From: Thioalkalivibrio sp.
Lineage (GTDB): Bacteria > Pseudomonadota > Gammaproteobacteria > Ectothiorhodospirales > Ectothiorhodospiraceae
Direction: 5' to 3'
Length of the DNA stretch: 10,798 bases
NCBI GenBank assembly: GCA_003553165.1
Contig: PUOZ01000154.1
Location: 1-10,798 of the forward strand
Notes under the pieces: generated by a model
Told to the model about the DNA's origin: nothing
The model's input: the letters and a program-made list of their open reading frames with translations, nothing else
The model's database searches: none
Translations under genes and position numbers: made by a program
Part shown: piece after piece, positions 1 through 6,516 of the stretch
Numbering within the stretch: the stretch's first letter is position 1
How the letters are laid out: the number at the start of each line of letters is the position of its first letter

Positions 1-4
1 CGGT

Positions 5-67
5 GCATTTTTCCCTGCTTTCTCGTTGCATAGAACCACTATGCGCCTCGAAATCATGAAAAAATGC
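5..67. repeat. Imperfect 29-bp inverted repeat (hairpin) at window edge
   Basis: The arms at 5-33 and 39-67 pair at about 22 of 29 positions around a 5-base loop (AACCA). The outer 8 bases (GCATTTTT) and the inner 6 (GCATAG/CTATGC) pair perfectly. It is much more AT-rich than its surroundings. About 50 bp further on, at 111-121, is AGGCTCCTAGG, which contains the palindrome CCTAGG. From memory, sequences of this kind occur next to insertion-sequence ends in high-GC proteobacteria, so this may be the edge of an IS or a non-autonomous element lying mainly outside the window. The pairing is seen directly; the mobile-element reading is inference. No transposase is visible. Confidence 0.55.
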
Positions 68-205
68 CCTCGCTCTCCCACGCGGCTCGCTACGGGCACC
101 CAAGTCCGACAGGCTCCTAGGCACGGTGAAAGGACGCGTGCACCGACCTGGCTCGAAATGTAGCACAGGGCGGCGCATGGGCGCGGCCCGGCATAAGGAC
201 ACTCC

Positions 206-240
206 GGAAATGAAGAGGGGCTGCGCCAGTGCGCAGCCCC
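206..240 (-). terminator. Rho-independent terminator of the haem-protein gene
   Basis: A perfect 10-bp GC-rich stem (GGGGCTGCGC, 217-226, with its complement at 231-240) closes a 4-base loop. Read on the minus strand it is followed by the T-rich tail TCTTCATTTC. It lies 38 bp past the stop codon of the minus-strand DUF3365 gene, where its terminator would be expected. The T-tract is interrupted, so efficiency may be moderate. Confidence 0.75.
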
Positions 241-278
241 ATGGTCAGGCCAAGCGGGTATAGGGCCCCCGCGCAGTC

Positions 279-848
279 CTACATGCGCTGGATGATGGTG
301 AAGGCGCCGCGTACGTCGCCCTCGGAATAGCCCGTCGCCTGATCGTCGGGATACAGCCGTTCCAGTGCATGCTTGATGTCCCCACCCAACTCGGATCCGT
401 GACAGGTCAGGCAGAGGCCGGCCGTCGGGATCGCGCGCATGAACCGGAATACCGTGTCATCGCCTTCTTCGACGACTTCGTGGCGGGACAGCTCGGCGGC
501 GGGCACACCGGCGGCTCGCTGGGCGTCGAAGTCCTTGAGCACCGCGCGCTCCCACTCGTCGGGGGCGTTGTCGGGATTGCGCAGCTTCAAGCTGGTGCGT
601 CCAACGGTCCACCCGGTCTCGCTGGAGATGTCGCTGGCGATCTCGGGTGCCCGTTGCTGGCACACCTCGATGGCCTGGATCGGACCCCCTTCCTGCATCG
701 CGGCCTGCAGGTCCCCCTGCAGGCTGGAGGCAAATTTCTGAATGGCAGCCTGGCTGGCGGCAACCCGATCATCCAGCGCGTCGGCTTGGGCCGGTGCAGC
801 GACGGCCAGCGCAAGCGCCAGGGGAAGCAGCTTCCATTTGTTCATCAT
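279..848 (-). CDS. Periplasmic mono-haem c protein, DUF3365 (Tll0287-like) family
   Basis: This encodes 189 aa. A hydrophobic signal peptide (about residues 3-22, ending APAQA) predicts Sec export. A single CxxCH haem c attachment site (CLTCH, 146-150) lies in the C-terminal half in a PTAGLCLTCHG context, as in the DUF3365/Tll0287-like family of small haem proteins and sensor domains. Cys63 (in IEVCQQRAPEIA) sits where the structurally known Tll0287 has its axial Cys ligand, so this haem may have an unusual Cys/His coordination; that is inference. There is no kinase or HAMP domain, so it is a stand-alone soluble protein rather than a receptor. The start at 848 follows the Shine-Dalgarno-like GAGGG five bases upstream; the adjacent ATG at 845 is equally possible. 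A longer frame to 905 runs into the AT-rich promoter region and is unlikely. It is monocistronic, with its own terminator. Its function is not established: redox sensing or electron transfer is a guess. Confidence 0.85.
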   Translation of the reverse strand: MMNKWKLLPLALALAVAAPAQADALDDRVAASQAAIQKFASSLQGDLQAAMQEGGPIQAIEVCQQRAPEIASDISSETGWTVGRTSLKLRNPDNAPDEWERAVLKDFDAQRAAGVPAAELSRHEVVEEGDDTVFRFMRAIPTAGLCLTCHGSELGGDIKHALERLYPDDQATGYSEGDVRGAFTIIQRM

Positions 849-896
849 GTCGGCCCTCATGGTGTCTGTACAAATTTTTGCATAGATGCTGTAAAG

Positions 897-925
897 ATAT
901 TGCATCGAAAAAACGGTGATGGCAA
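897..925 (-). promoter_or_regulatory. Candidate promoter of the DUF3365 gene
   Basis: On the minus strand, TTGCCA (920-925) lies 17 bases from CAATAT (897-902), inside a markedly AT-rich stretch (about 870-915) in otherwise GC-rich DNA. The -35 matches 5 of 6 consensus bases but the -10 only 3 of 6. The same area holds a small inverted repeat (GATGC...GCATC, about 884-906) that could be an operator. It is a candidate on position and composition only. Confidence 0.3.
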
Positions 926-1073
926 GTCATTTCGGCGGTCCTGGCCCGACGCGCCGGCCACCGGTCCGTGTCCGGTTACCCTACGGAGATCATGCCGCCA
1001 ACGCAACGGTGTCCGCTGCTTCCCCGTTGGCTTTCATGGTCCTGCGCCACCCCTGACGAGGAAAAGCCGGAAA

Positions 1074-1196
1074 CTGTAGGTCGGGTTAGCGCAGCGTAAC
1101 CCGACGTGCCGGGGCGCCTGGGACGACGCTGCTTTGCGGCCATGGGTGGGTGCGAAGCCCGTCGGGTTACGCCCGTTGGGCTAACCCGACCTACAG
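1074..1196. repeat. 123-bp palindromic repeat element with 17-bp perfect terminal inverted repeats
   Basis: The ends are CTGTAGGTCGGGTTAGC (1074-1090) and its exact reverse complement (1180-1196). Each end also folds on itself: GTCGGGTTA pairs with TAACCCGAC at 1080-1105, and the same 9-bp pair recurs near the right end, where the loop holds an extra GCCC/GGGC stem. The core (about 1106-1160) is unique and has no ORF. I recall that GTAGGTCGGGTTAGC-type repeats are scattered through intergenic regions of many gammaproteobacteria. The architecture fits a non-autonomous MITE or REP-like element. No clear target-site duplication is visible. It lies about 65 bp past the smr stop codon and could help terminate that transcript. 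Confidence 0.85.
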
Positions 1197-1261
1197 AACT
1201 GCCGTTTCCCGGCAACGGGTGATGCTGATGGGCGAGCCGAACGGGAGCGCCGGGGCGGAAC

Positions 1262-1813
1262 TCACGGCCTGGTAGCGACGGCGCGCCGGAGGAGCACGTA
1301 CACGGCGCCGGTCCCCCCATCCGCGGGCCGGGCCGAGCAGAATGCGAGGACGTCGTCGCGTTGCCGCAGCCAGTGATCGAGCAGGCCTTTCAACACCGGC
1401 CCCTGCTGCCGCGACCGGAGGCCCTTGCCGTGCACGACACGGACGCAGAGGTGTCCCTCGAAGCGTGCCTCGTTCAGAAAGGTCGCCACGGCCCTGCGGG
1501 CCTCGCCCGAGAACAGGCCATGCAGATCGAGTTCCTCCTGCACCCGGTAATGGCCGCGTTTCAGATTCCGGAAGACACGCCTGCTGACGCCGGGGCGCAC
1601 GAACCGCAGTTCGTCCCCGGGCTGCAGGTCCGTCGCATTCACCGGATCGCTGAGCAGGTCGCGCAGCACGGCCACATCGTCCTCCCGCCGCTTCTGGGCG
1701 CGTGCGACCGGGGCCGGCGAGCGCACATCGGCCTGATCGTGTTCCAGGCGCCGGACTTCGCCGATGGCGCGAAGAAAGTGTCCGAGGTCGTTCGGGTCTT
1801 CGTCTGAGTTCAT
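1262..1813 (-). CDS. Smr-domain protein (SmrA-like, putative nuclease/nicking domain)
   Basis: This encodes 183 aa. The C-terminal half is a Smr domain, the fold found at the C-terminus of MutS2: LDLHGL at 95-100, VRVVHGKG at 124-131 and GTGAVYVLLRR at 168-178. DLHG and HGxG are the family signature residues. The N-terminal region (1-90) is charged and variable, as in the gammaproteobacterial SmrA/B proteins, with a PGDELRFVRPGV segment just before the domain. Stand-alone Smr proteins have been linked to DNA nicking and RNA cleavage, including rescue of collided ribosomes by SmrB; which applies here cannot be read from the sequence. The frame stays open to 1930, but the extra 39 residues are Ala/Arg/Thr-rich and unlike the family, so I use the ATG at 1813, although its ribosome site is poor. 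It is divergent from surE. Confidence 0.85.
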   Translation of the reverse strand: MNSDEDPNDLGHFLRAIGEVRRLEHDQADVRSPAPVARAQKRREDDVAVLRDLLSDPVNATDLQPGDELRFVRPGVSRRVFRNLKRGHYRVQEELDLHGLFSGEARRAVATFLNEARFEGHLCVRVVHGKGLRSRQQGPVLKGLLDHWLRQRDDVLAFCSARPADGGTGAVYVLLRRAVATRP

Positions 1814-1988
1814 CCTGTCATCCCGTGCAGGGGCGCGCGCATCCTTCGCAGCGTGGGTTTCCCCACCCGCCCTGGTGGCGCACACGCCGGTGGCTGTGTC
1901 AGCCTCGCCCGGTTCGGGCTTTGGGGGCAAGCGCGGCGCGGGCCTGCGCCGATGATGCCGGATTCGGTGCGTGTCTCACGGTTTCCAG

Positions 1989-1994
1989 TATATT
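1989..1994 (+). promoter_or_regulatory. Candidate -10 element upstream of surE
   Basis: TATATT is the only AT-rich hexamer in the GC-rich smr-surE gap and lies 29 bp before the surE ATG. No good -35 is present at 16-18 bp; TTCGGT (1963-1968) is 20 bp away. It fits a weak or activator-dependent promoter for the surE operon. The call rests on composition and position alone. Confidence 0.25.
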
Positions 1995-2023
1995 AGGCGC
2001 CTCCATCCCCGGTTTGTTCGCTC

Positions 2024-2782
2024 ATGCGCATCTTGGTCAGCAATGACGACGGTATCCACGCGCCCGGCATTCAGTGCCTGGCGAGACATCTGCGCACGGT
2101 CGCGGATGTGCGGGTCGTGGCGCCCGATCGGGACCGCAGCGGCGCCAGCAACAGCCTGACGTTGGTGCACCCCCTGCGCGCACAGGAGCTCGAGAACGGC
2201 GACATGGGGGTTGACGGGACACCCACCGACTGCGTGCACCTTGCGATCACGGGTCTTCTGGACCGCGAGCCGGATCTGGTGATCTCGGGTATCAACTCGG
2301 GAGCGAACATGGGCGACGACGTCCTGTATTCGGGTACCGTGGCGGCGGCGATGGAAGGCCGGTTTCTCGGCTTGCCTGCGATCGCGGTGTCGCTCGTCGG
2401 GCCGCGCATGCAGCACTATGACGCGGCCGCCCGGGTGGTGCTGAATCTTCTCGATCGCCTGCATCGGGTCCCGCTGCCCGCCGCCACGATCCTGAACGTC
2501 AACGTGCCGGATCTGCCGTTCGAGCAAATCCGTGGTGTCCAGGCGACCCGCCTGGGACATCGCCACAAGTCGGAGCCGGTCGTGAAAGCCAGCGATCCGC
2601 GCGGGCGGCCGATCTACTGGGTGGGTCCGGCAGGGCCCGAACAGGACGCCGGTCCGGGCACCGACTTCTTTGCGGTGCGCGAGGGTTACGTGTCGGTCAC
2701 CCCGATCCAGGTGGACCTCACCCAGTTCGAGGCGATCGATACCGTGGGACGCTGGCTGGAAGGAGAAGCGGATGGCGTTTGA
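2024..2782 (+). CDS. surE: 5'/3'-nucleotidase SurE
   Basis: This 252-aa protein is the usual family length. SurE is a cytoplasmic, divalent-metal-dependent nucleoside monophosphate phosphatase tied to stationary-phase survival. The metal-site residues are all present: Asp8-Asp9 in [11 protein letters not shown], Ser39 in RDRSGASNS, and Asn91 in [12 protein letters not shown]. The [20 protein letters not shown] segment (105-123) is also typical. The ATG at 2024 starts exactly at the conserved [10 protein letters not shown], although no clear Shine-Dalgarno precedes it. It is the first gene of surE-pcm-yqaA-nlpD-rpoS; its last 11 bases overlap pcm. In many gammaproteobacteria truD or isf genes precede surE, whereas here a divergent smr gene does. 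Confidence 0.97.
   Translation: MRILVSNDDGIHAPGIQCLARHLRTVADVRVVAPDRDRSGASNSLTLVHPLRAQELENGDMGVDGTPTDCVHLAITGLLDREPDLVISGINSGANMGDDVLYSGTVAAAMEGRFLGLPAIAVSLVGPRMQHYDAAARVVLNLLDRLHRVPLPAATILNVNVPDLPFEQIRGVQATRLGHRHKSEPVVKASDPRGRPIYWVGPAGPEQDAGPGTDFFAVREGYVSVTPIQVDLTQFEAIDTVGRWLEGEADGV
2760..2765 (+). promoter_or_regulatory. Ribosome binding site of pcm inside surE
   Basis: AAGGAG sits six bases before the pcm ATG and within the last codons of surE. It fixes the pcm start at 2772 and is the strongest ribosome site in the surE-rpoS group, so pcm could be translated independently as well as by coupling. Confidence 0.75.
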
Positions 2783-3437
2783 TATCTCGGGCGCCGGCCT
2801 GACCTCCCAGCGCGCGCGCGACCGGATGGTCAAACAGTTGTCGGAGCTCGGAATCCGCAATGCCGCGGTACTGGAGGCCATCCGTCAGGTGCCGCGTCAC
2901 CTGTTCGTGGAAGAGGCGCTGGTGCATCGGGCATACGAGAACATCGCTCTGCCCATCGGCTACAAGCAGACCGTGTCACAGCCCTACATCGTTGCCCGGA
3001 TGACCGAGACCCTTCTCGATGGTGCACCCGTGCGCAACGTTCTGGAGATCGGCACCGGTTCGGGCTACCAGGCCGCGGTACTGGCCCATCTGGTCGAACG
3101 CGTGTACTCCGTAGAGCGCATCCATGCCCTGAGCCGCGATGCGCGTGAGCTGCTCAGCCGGCTCCGGATCAACAACGTCAGCGTCCGGCATGGGGACGGC
3201 GCCGAGGGTTGGCCCGCGAAGGCGCCGTTCGATGGCATTCTGCTGACCGCGGCGCCCCGCGAGGTGCCGCATGAGCTCCTGGTGCAACTCGCGCCCGGTG
3301 GGCGGCTGGTCGCGCCGGTGGAGGGTGTCGACGGGCGCCAGCAGCTGGTGCGTTACACCCACACCGAGGAGGCCTTCGTGCGGGATCTGCTCGATGCCGT
3401 GTGTTTCGTGCCAATGCTCTCCGGGTCCGAGCAGTGA
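2772..3437 (+). CDS. pcm: Protein-L-isoaspartate O-methyltransferase
   Basis: This encodes 221 aa. It uses S-adenosylmethionine to methylate isoaspartyl residues in aged proteins and so starts their repair. Family landmarks are the N-terminal [21 protein letters not shown] segment (23-43), the substrate-side [10 protein letters not shown] (65-74), SAM-binding motif [11 protein letters not shown] (91-100), VYSVER (111-116) and [11 protein letters not shown] (173-183). The ATG at 2772 is preceded six bases upstream by AAGGAG, a near-perfect ribosome site placed inside the end of surE. The frame continues upstream, but those residues overlap surE and do not match the family. Coupling to surE looks likely; the downstream DedA gene overlaps its stop by 4 bases. 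Confidence 0.96.
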   Translation: MAFDISGAGLTSQRARDRMVKQLSELGIRNAAVLEAIRQVPRHLFVEEALVHRAYENIALPIGYKQTVSQPYIVARMTETLLDGAPVRNVLEIGTGSGYQAAVLAHLVERVYSVERIHALSRDARELLSRLRINNVSVRHGDGAEGWPAKAPFDGILLTAAPREVPHELLVQLAPGGRLVAPVEGVDGRQQLVRYTHTEEAFVRDLLDAVCFVPMLSGSEQ

Positions 3438-4018
3438 AGATCTTCGAGCCGCTTTATGACCGGGTGATGGGCTGGTCGCGGCACCGCCACGCGCCGCGTT
3501 ATCTCGCGGCGCTGTCCTTCGCCGAGTCTTCATTTTTTCCCATCCCTCCCGATGTGATGCTTGCGCCGATGGCTGCGGCGCGTCCGCGTGAGGGCCTGCG
3601 GCTGGCCGCGCTGACCACCGTCTTTTCGGTGCTGGGTGGATTGCTCGGCTACGTGATCGGCATGCTTGCCTACGAATTGGTCTCGCCGTGGGTCATCGAG
3701 GCGGGGCACGGGGAGAGTCTGGATCTGGCCCAGGAATGGTTCGCGGTCTGGGGGGTGTGGGTGGTGTTGATTGCCGGTTTCTCGCCGATCCCCTACAAAC
3801 TGTTCACCATCACCGCCGGCGCCCTGGCGATGCCGCTGCTGCCCTTCGTGATTGCCTCCCTGGTCGGCCGCGGCGCTCGCTTCTTCGCAGTGGGCCTTCT
3901 GATGGCTTGGCTGGGTCCGCAGGCGGACCGCCACCTGCGTCCCTATATGGAACGCCTCGGATGGCTGTCGGTCTTCCTGTTGGTGGCGATCATGGCCTTC
4001 ATGACTCTTGCCGATTGA
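3434..4018 (+). CDS. yqaA: YqaA/DedA-like inner-membrane protein
   Basis: This encodes 194 aa. It belongs to the SNARE-associated/DedA superfamily, YqaA branch, short integral membrane proteins linked to membrane lipid homeostasis and proton-motive force. Landmarks are [16 protein letters not shown] (28-43), with the conserved acidic residue and proline-rich turn of the re-entrant loop, the second half-repeat [16 protein letters not shown] (116-131), and basic GRGARFF (145-151). Hydrophobic segments lie near 55-82, 104-128, 132-146, 148-161 and 176-192. I chose the GTG at 3434, which overlaps the pcm stop as GTGA (4 bp) and starts the family-like [10 protein letters not shown]. An in-frame ATG at 3401 lies further inside pcm, and another at 3467 would cut the N-terminus. 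The position between pcm and nlpD is known in other proteobacteria. The transported lipid, if any, cannot be stated. Confidence 0.88.
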   Translation: MKIFEPLYDRVMGWSRHRHAPRYLAALSFAESSFFPIPPDVMLAPMAAARPREGLRLAALTTVFSVLGGLLGYVIGMLAYELVSPWVIEAGHGESLDLAQEWFAVWGVWVVLIAGFSPIPYKLFTITAGALAMPLLPFVIASLVGRGARFFAVGLLMAWLGPQADRHLRPYMERLGWLSVFLLVAIMAFMTLAD

Positions 4019-4830
4019 TGCGTTCCGGGCCCCTCGTCCTCTGCCTCATTCTGGCGTTGCTGGTGGCCGGACTCGCCGGTTGTGCCGCACGGCCGCCGGC
4101 GACGCCCGATGCGGGCAGCGTTCCCGGAACCCACGTTGTGCAGCGGGACGAGACGCTTTACCGCATCGCGACCCGGCACGGACTGGACTGGCGTGACCTC
4201 GCGCACCGCAATGGTATCGGGCCGCCCTACCTGATCTATCCCGGCCAGCGCCTGCGCCTGACCGGCTCCGCGCCCCTGGCTGGCCGGCCTGCTCCGGCAC
4301 CGTCGGCCCGTGTGCCTGCGCCGTCTCCAGCGCCCGCACCGAGCGCGCGGCCGCGGCCCACGGAACCGTCCATCGCGCGCGCCGGAGATCCGGCGCCCAC
4401 GGCCGCCCCGCCACCGGCGCGCCCGGCCGCAGGGGGCGGGACGGCGGCCGGGCGGCAGGGCTTGCAATGGCAGTGGCCGGCGGACGGCCCGGTGTTGCGT
4501 CCCTTCTCCAACAGCGCGACCACGCGCCGGGGAATCGCCATCGGCGGCAGTCGCGGCGACGAGGTGCGTGCGGCCACGGACGGGGAGGTGGTCTATGCGG
4601 GAAGTGGACTGGTCGGTTACGGCAGGCTTATCATCCTGAAGCACGATGCCCGCTTCATCAGCGCCTACGGGCACAATGACGAGTTGCTGGTGCGCGAGGG
4701 CCAGAATGTGCGCGCCGGCCAGAGGATCGCACTGCTGGGCGATTCCGGGGCCGACCGTCCCATGTTGCACTTTGAAATCCGGGTCGATGGTGCGCCTGTC
4801 GACCCGACGCGTTATCTTCCCCGGCGGTAG
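4018..4830 (+). CDS. nlpD: NlpD-type lipoprotein: LysM plus degenerate LytM (M23) domain, amidase activator
   Basis: This encodes 270 aa. A hydrophobic signal ends in lipobox LAGC with Cys22 as the lipidation site, so it is an envelope lipoprotein. A LysM peptidoglycan-binding domain follows (about 39-82, from [18 protein letters not shown] to IYPGQRLRL), then a Pro/Ala/Arg linker (about 83-147), then a LytM/M23 domain (about 152-267, ending [19 protein letters not shown]). E. coli NlpD is catalytically inactive and activates amidase AmiC at the septum; the same role is likely here. The zinc site is degenerate: the HxxxD motif reads RRGIAI (171-175) with both ligands gone, and YGHN (217-220) and LHFEIR (250-255) remain. 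The ATG at 4018 shares its A with the yqaA stop (TGATG), suggesting coupling. An in-frame extension to 3688 lies wholly in yqaA and is not genuine. In E. coli, rpoS has a promoter inside nlpD. Confidence 0.93.
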   Translation: MRSGPLVLCLILALLVAGLAGCAARPPATPDAGSVPGTHVVQRDETLYRIATRHGLDWRDLAHRNGIGPPYLIYPGQRLRLTGSAPLAGRPAPAPSARVPAPSPAPAPSARPRPTEPSIARAGDPAPTAAPPPARPAAGGGTAAGRQGLQWQWPADGPVLRPFSNSATTRRGIAIGGSRGDEVRAATDGEVVYAGSGLVGYGRLIILKHDARFISAYGHNDELLVREGQNVRAGQRIALLGDSGADRPMLHFEIRVDGAPVDPTRYLPRR

Positions 4831-4862
4831 ATGCTGGCGTTCAGACGGAGAAGTTCTGCACC

Positions 4863-5906
4863 ATGTCTTCACAGAACCGATTTCTGAAGCGGGTCCCTGA
4901 CGAACCAACGGAACCCGGAGTGGACGCCTCTCCGGACCACGATGGCGACGATCCCGAGGTCGACGAAGTCGACGAGGTCGCCGGGACGGTTGATGACGAG
5001 GATCCGGTCGAGGCGGATCCGATCCGGGTGGCGGCTACCGGGCGTCTGCAGCAGGACGCCGGGCCGGCGGAACTGGACGCCATCCAGCTCTACCTTCGCG
5101 ACATCGAGTTCCGCCCGCTGCTGACCCCGGAGGAAGAGGTCTACTATGCCCGCCTGGCGCGGGCGGGGGACCCCAGGGGCCGGCAGCGGATGATCGAATG
5201 CAATCTGCGGCTGGTGGTGAAGATTGCCCGCCGCTACATGAATCGGGGTCTGGCGCTGCTGGATCTCATCGAGGAGGGCAACCTCGGCCTGATGCACGCG
5301 GTGGAGAAGTTCGATCCCGAGCGCGGCTTCCGCTTCTCCACCTACGCGACCTGGTGGATCCGCCAGACCATCGAGCGCGCGCTGATGAACCAGGCGCGGA
5401 CGATCCGCATACCGGTGCATGTGAGCAAGGAGCTGCGCGCCCAGAGCAAGGTGGCGCGTGGGATGACGCAGGAACTGGGCCGGGAACCCAGCGAGGAGGA
5501 GCTGGCGAACCGGCTGGGCAAGCCCGTGGCCGAGATCCAGAAGCTCCGGGCGATGTCCGAACCCTCGACCTCCATCGACATCGCGGTGGGGCCGGACGGC
5601 GACCGGTCGTTGACCGAGATCCTGCCGGACGAGAATTCGGCCGGGCCGTCGGCACTTCTCGAGGACGAAGACATCCGCAATCTCGTCGCCGCCTGGCTGG
5701 AGGAACTCGACCAGAAGCAGCGCGAGGTCCTGGTGCGCCGATTCGGGCTGCACGGTTTCGAGCGCTGTACGCTGGAGCAGGTGGGGGTCGAGATCGGGGT
5801 GACCCGGGAAAGGGTGCGGCAGATCCAGATGGAGGCCCTGAAGCGCCTGCGCCGCCTGCTCCGGGCCCGCGGCTTGTCGGAGGATGTGCTCCTGCCGCGC
5901 CCCTGA
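4863..5906 (+). CDS. rpoS: RNA polymerase sigma factor RpoS (sigma-38/S)
   Basis: This encodes 347 aa, slightly longer than E. coli RpoS (330). It directs RNA polymerase to general-stress and stationary-phase promoters. Region 1.2 starts near [10 protein letters not shown] (72-81); region 2 (about 109-179) holds [24 protein letters not shown] and the -10-reading [18 protein letters not shown]; region 3 spans about 188-263; region 4 (about 278-331) ends with the helix-turn-helix [19 protein letters not shown] (304-322). Lys189 aligns with E. coli Lys173, used for RssB contact and promoter discrimination. This alignment and the nlpD neighbour favour RpoS over RpoD or RpoH. The N-terminal ~70 residues are extended and very acidic. 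GGAG lies 12 bases before the ATG, a long spacing. The gap to nlpD is 32 bp. TGGACT-18-TATCAT inside nlpD (4605-4634) is a weak candidate for its own promoter. Confidence 0.96.
   Translation: MSSQNRFLKRVPDEPTEPGVDASPDHDGDDPEVDEVDEVAGTVDDEDPVEADPIRVAATGRLQQDAGPAELDAIQLYLRDIEFRPLLTPEEEVYYARLARAGDPRGRQRMIECNLRLVVKIARRYMNRGLALLDLIEEGNLGLMHAVEKFDPERGFRFSTYATWWIRQTIERALMNQARTIRIPVHVSKELRAQSKVARGMTQELGREPSEEELANRLGKPVAEIQKLRAMSEPSTSIDIAVGPDGDRSLTEILPDENSAGPSALLEDEDIRNLVAAWLEELDQKQREVLVRRFGLHGFERCTLEQVGVEIGVTRERVRQIQMEALKRLRRLLRARGLSEDVLLPRP
4956..4980 (+). repeat. Short in-frame tandem repeat in rpoS (EVD units)
   Basis: Almost three copies of a 9-bp unit (GAGGTCGAC, GAAGTCGAC, GAGGTCG) encode Glu-Val-Asp, Glu-Val-Asp, Glu-Val at residues 32-39 of RpoS. 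It lies in the acidic N-terminal tail, and its unit length keeps the reading frame if copy number changes. Confidence 0.8.
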
Positions 5907-5959
5907 GTTCCGGGTCGGCCCCCCGCCCGACGGGGCAGGCGGTGCCGGGATGAAGGCCC

Positions 5960-6334
5960 TCAGCCGTCGACGATCAGCGCCGCGGCGACCATCCGTCCCT
6001 CCGCCATGATCAGGTTGTAGGTGCGGCAGGCAGCGGCGGTGTCCATGATCTCGAGCCCCCACGGTTGCGCCCGCAATTCCCGCCAAAGCGCCCGCTCGGG
6101 AAAGGTCTGGCGCTGTCCCGTTCCCAGCAACAGGATCTCCGGCGGGTTCGCGTGCACCCATGCAAGCGTGTCGAGACTCAGGGCGCCGACATCGGTCACC
6201 GGCCACGACGGCAGCAGTCGATCGGGGCGGAGGATCAGGCTGTGCGCGTAGCGGACCCCGTTGACCGCGACATGATCCGGCGCATAGCCGGTGATCATGT
6301 TTTGTTCTGCGTCGGTGATCTGCGTGAACTGCAT
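5960..6334 (-). CDS. Mth938-like domain protein (DUF498/NDUFAF3-like fold)
   Basis: This encodes 124 aa, the usual size for a stand-alone Mth938-domain protein. The family core is clear: EILLLGTGQRQTFP (66-79), then GLEIMDTAAACRTYNLIMAE (93-112) and GRMVAAALI (113-121). The fold is shared with the mitochondrial complex I assembly factor NDUFAF3, but bacterial members have no firm function and none is claimed here. The ATG at 6334 starts MQFTQITDAEQNMITGY, which fits the family, with GTAGG nine bases upstream; an in-frame ATG at 6409 would add 25 residues reaching the promoter region of alaC. It is convergent with rpoS (53-bp gap) and divergent from alaC. Confidence 0.9.
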   Translation of the reverse strand: MQFTQITDAEQNMITGYAPDHVAVNGVRYAHSLILRPDRLLPSWPVTDVGALSLDTLAWVHANPPEILLLGTGQRQTFPERALWRELRAQPWGLEIMDTAAACRTYNLIMAEGRMVAAALIVDG

Positions 6335-6413
6335 GAACCCAAACCTACCGGCATCGGCCCCCTGCGGCAAGCGCCCCCTGATGCCGCGGGTGTTGGCATC
6401 GGGGGTCATTGCG

Positions 6414-6440
6414 TTGACACTGCGATGGGCGGGTTATACT
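6414..6440 (+). promoter_or_regulatory. Sigma70-type promoter for alaC-hom-thrC
   Basis: A consensus -35 TTGACA (6414-6419) is followed by TATACT (6435-6440, 5 of 6) after a short 15-bp spacer. A weaker alternative -10, TACTTT (6437-6442), gives the ideal 17 bp. It lies about 75 bp before alaC in the divergent gap with the Mth938 gene and is the best-formed promoter in the window. The leader to alaC shows no Thr/Ile-rich peptide or attenuator, so thr-type attenuation is not evident. Confidence 0.65.
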
Positions 6441-6516
6441 TTCACCCGTTTGCGTTGAACCGGCCGGGTGTTCACGGCCACACCATCCCAATCCATGAGC
6501 CAGGAACCCATCCGTG

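Larger units (their letters stand above)
849..1261. other. 413-bp gap between two minus-strand genes
   Basis: It holds the AT-rich promoter region of the DUF3365 gene (about 870-925), then about 150 bp of GC-rich sequence in which I recognise nothing, then the palindromic repeat at 1074-1196, then about 65 bp up to the smr stop codon. A plus-strand ORF of 35 codons (992-1099) has GGAG just upstream, but its stop codon lies inside the repeat and its product resembles nothing I know. I do not call it a gene. Confidence 0.6.

Noticed and set aside
369..1079. Plus-strand 236-codon open frame opposite the DUF3365 gene
   Set aside because: The minus-strand protein has a signal peptide, a haem site, a ribosome site and a terminator; the plus frame has none and crosses the promoter region.
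992..1099. 35-codon plus-strand ORF with GGAG just before its ATG
   Set aside because: The ribosome site is only three bases from the ATG, the stop lies inside the palindromic repeat and the peptide resembles nothing known. It could be a gene fragment cut by the repeat, but nothing on the other side continues it.
1976..2881. Minus-strand 301-codon open frame opposite surE and the start of pcm
   Set aside because: surE and pcm are certain on the other strand; the mirror product has no domain and is His/Arg-rich.
3688..4017. N-terminal extension of nlpD reaching into yqaA
   Set aside because: The lipoprotein signal and lipobox begin right after the ATG at 4018, so the upstream in-frame codons are only yqaA in another frame.
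5914..5931. Hairpin GTCGG/CCGAC between the convergent rpoS and Mth938 genes
   Set aside because: A 5-bp stem in C-rich DNA with several alternative pairings and no T-tract on either strand; too weak to call a terminator.
4869..6206. Minus-strand 445-codon open frame opposite rpoS
   Set aside because: It mirrors rpoS codons, overlaps the genuine Mth938-domain gene in another frame, and shows no recognisable protein family.
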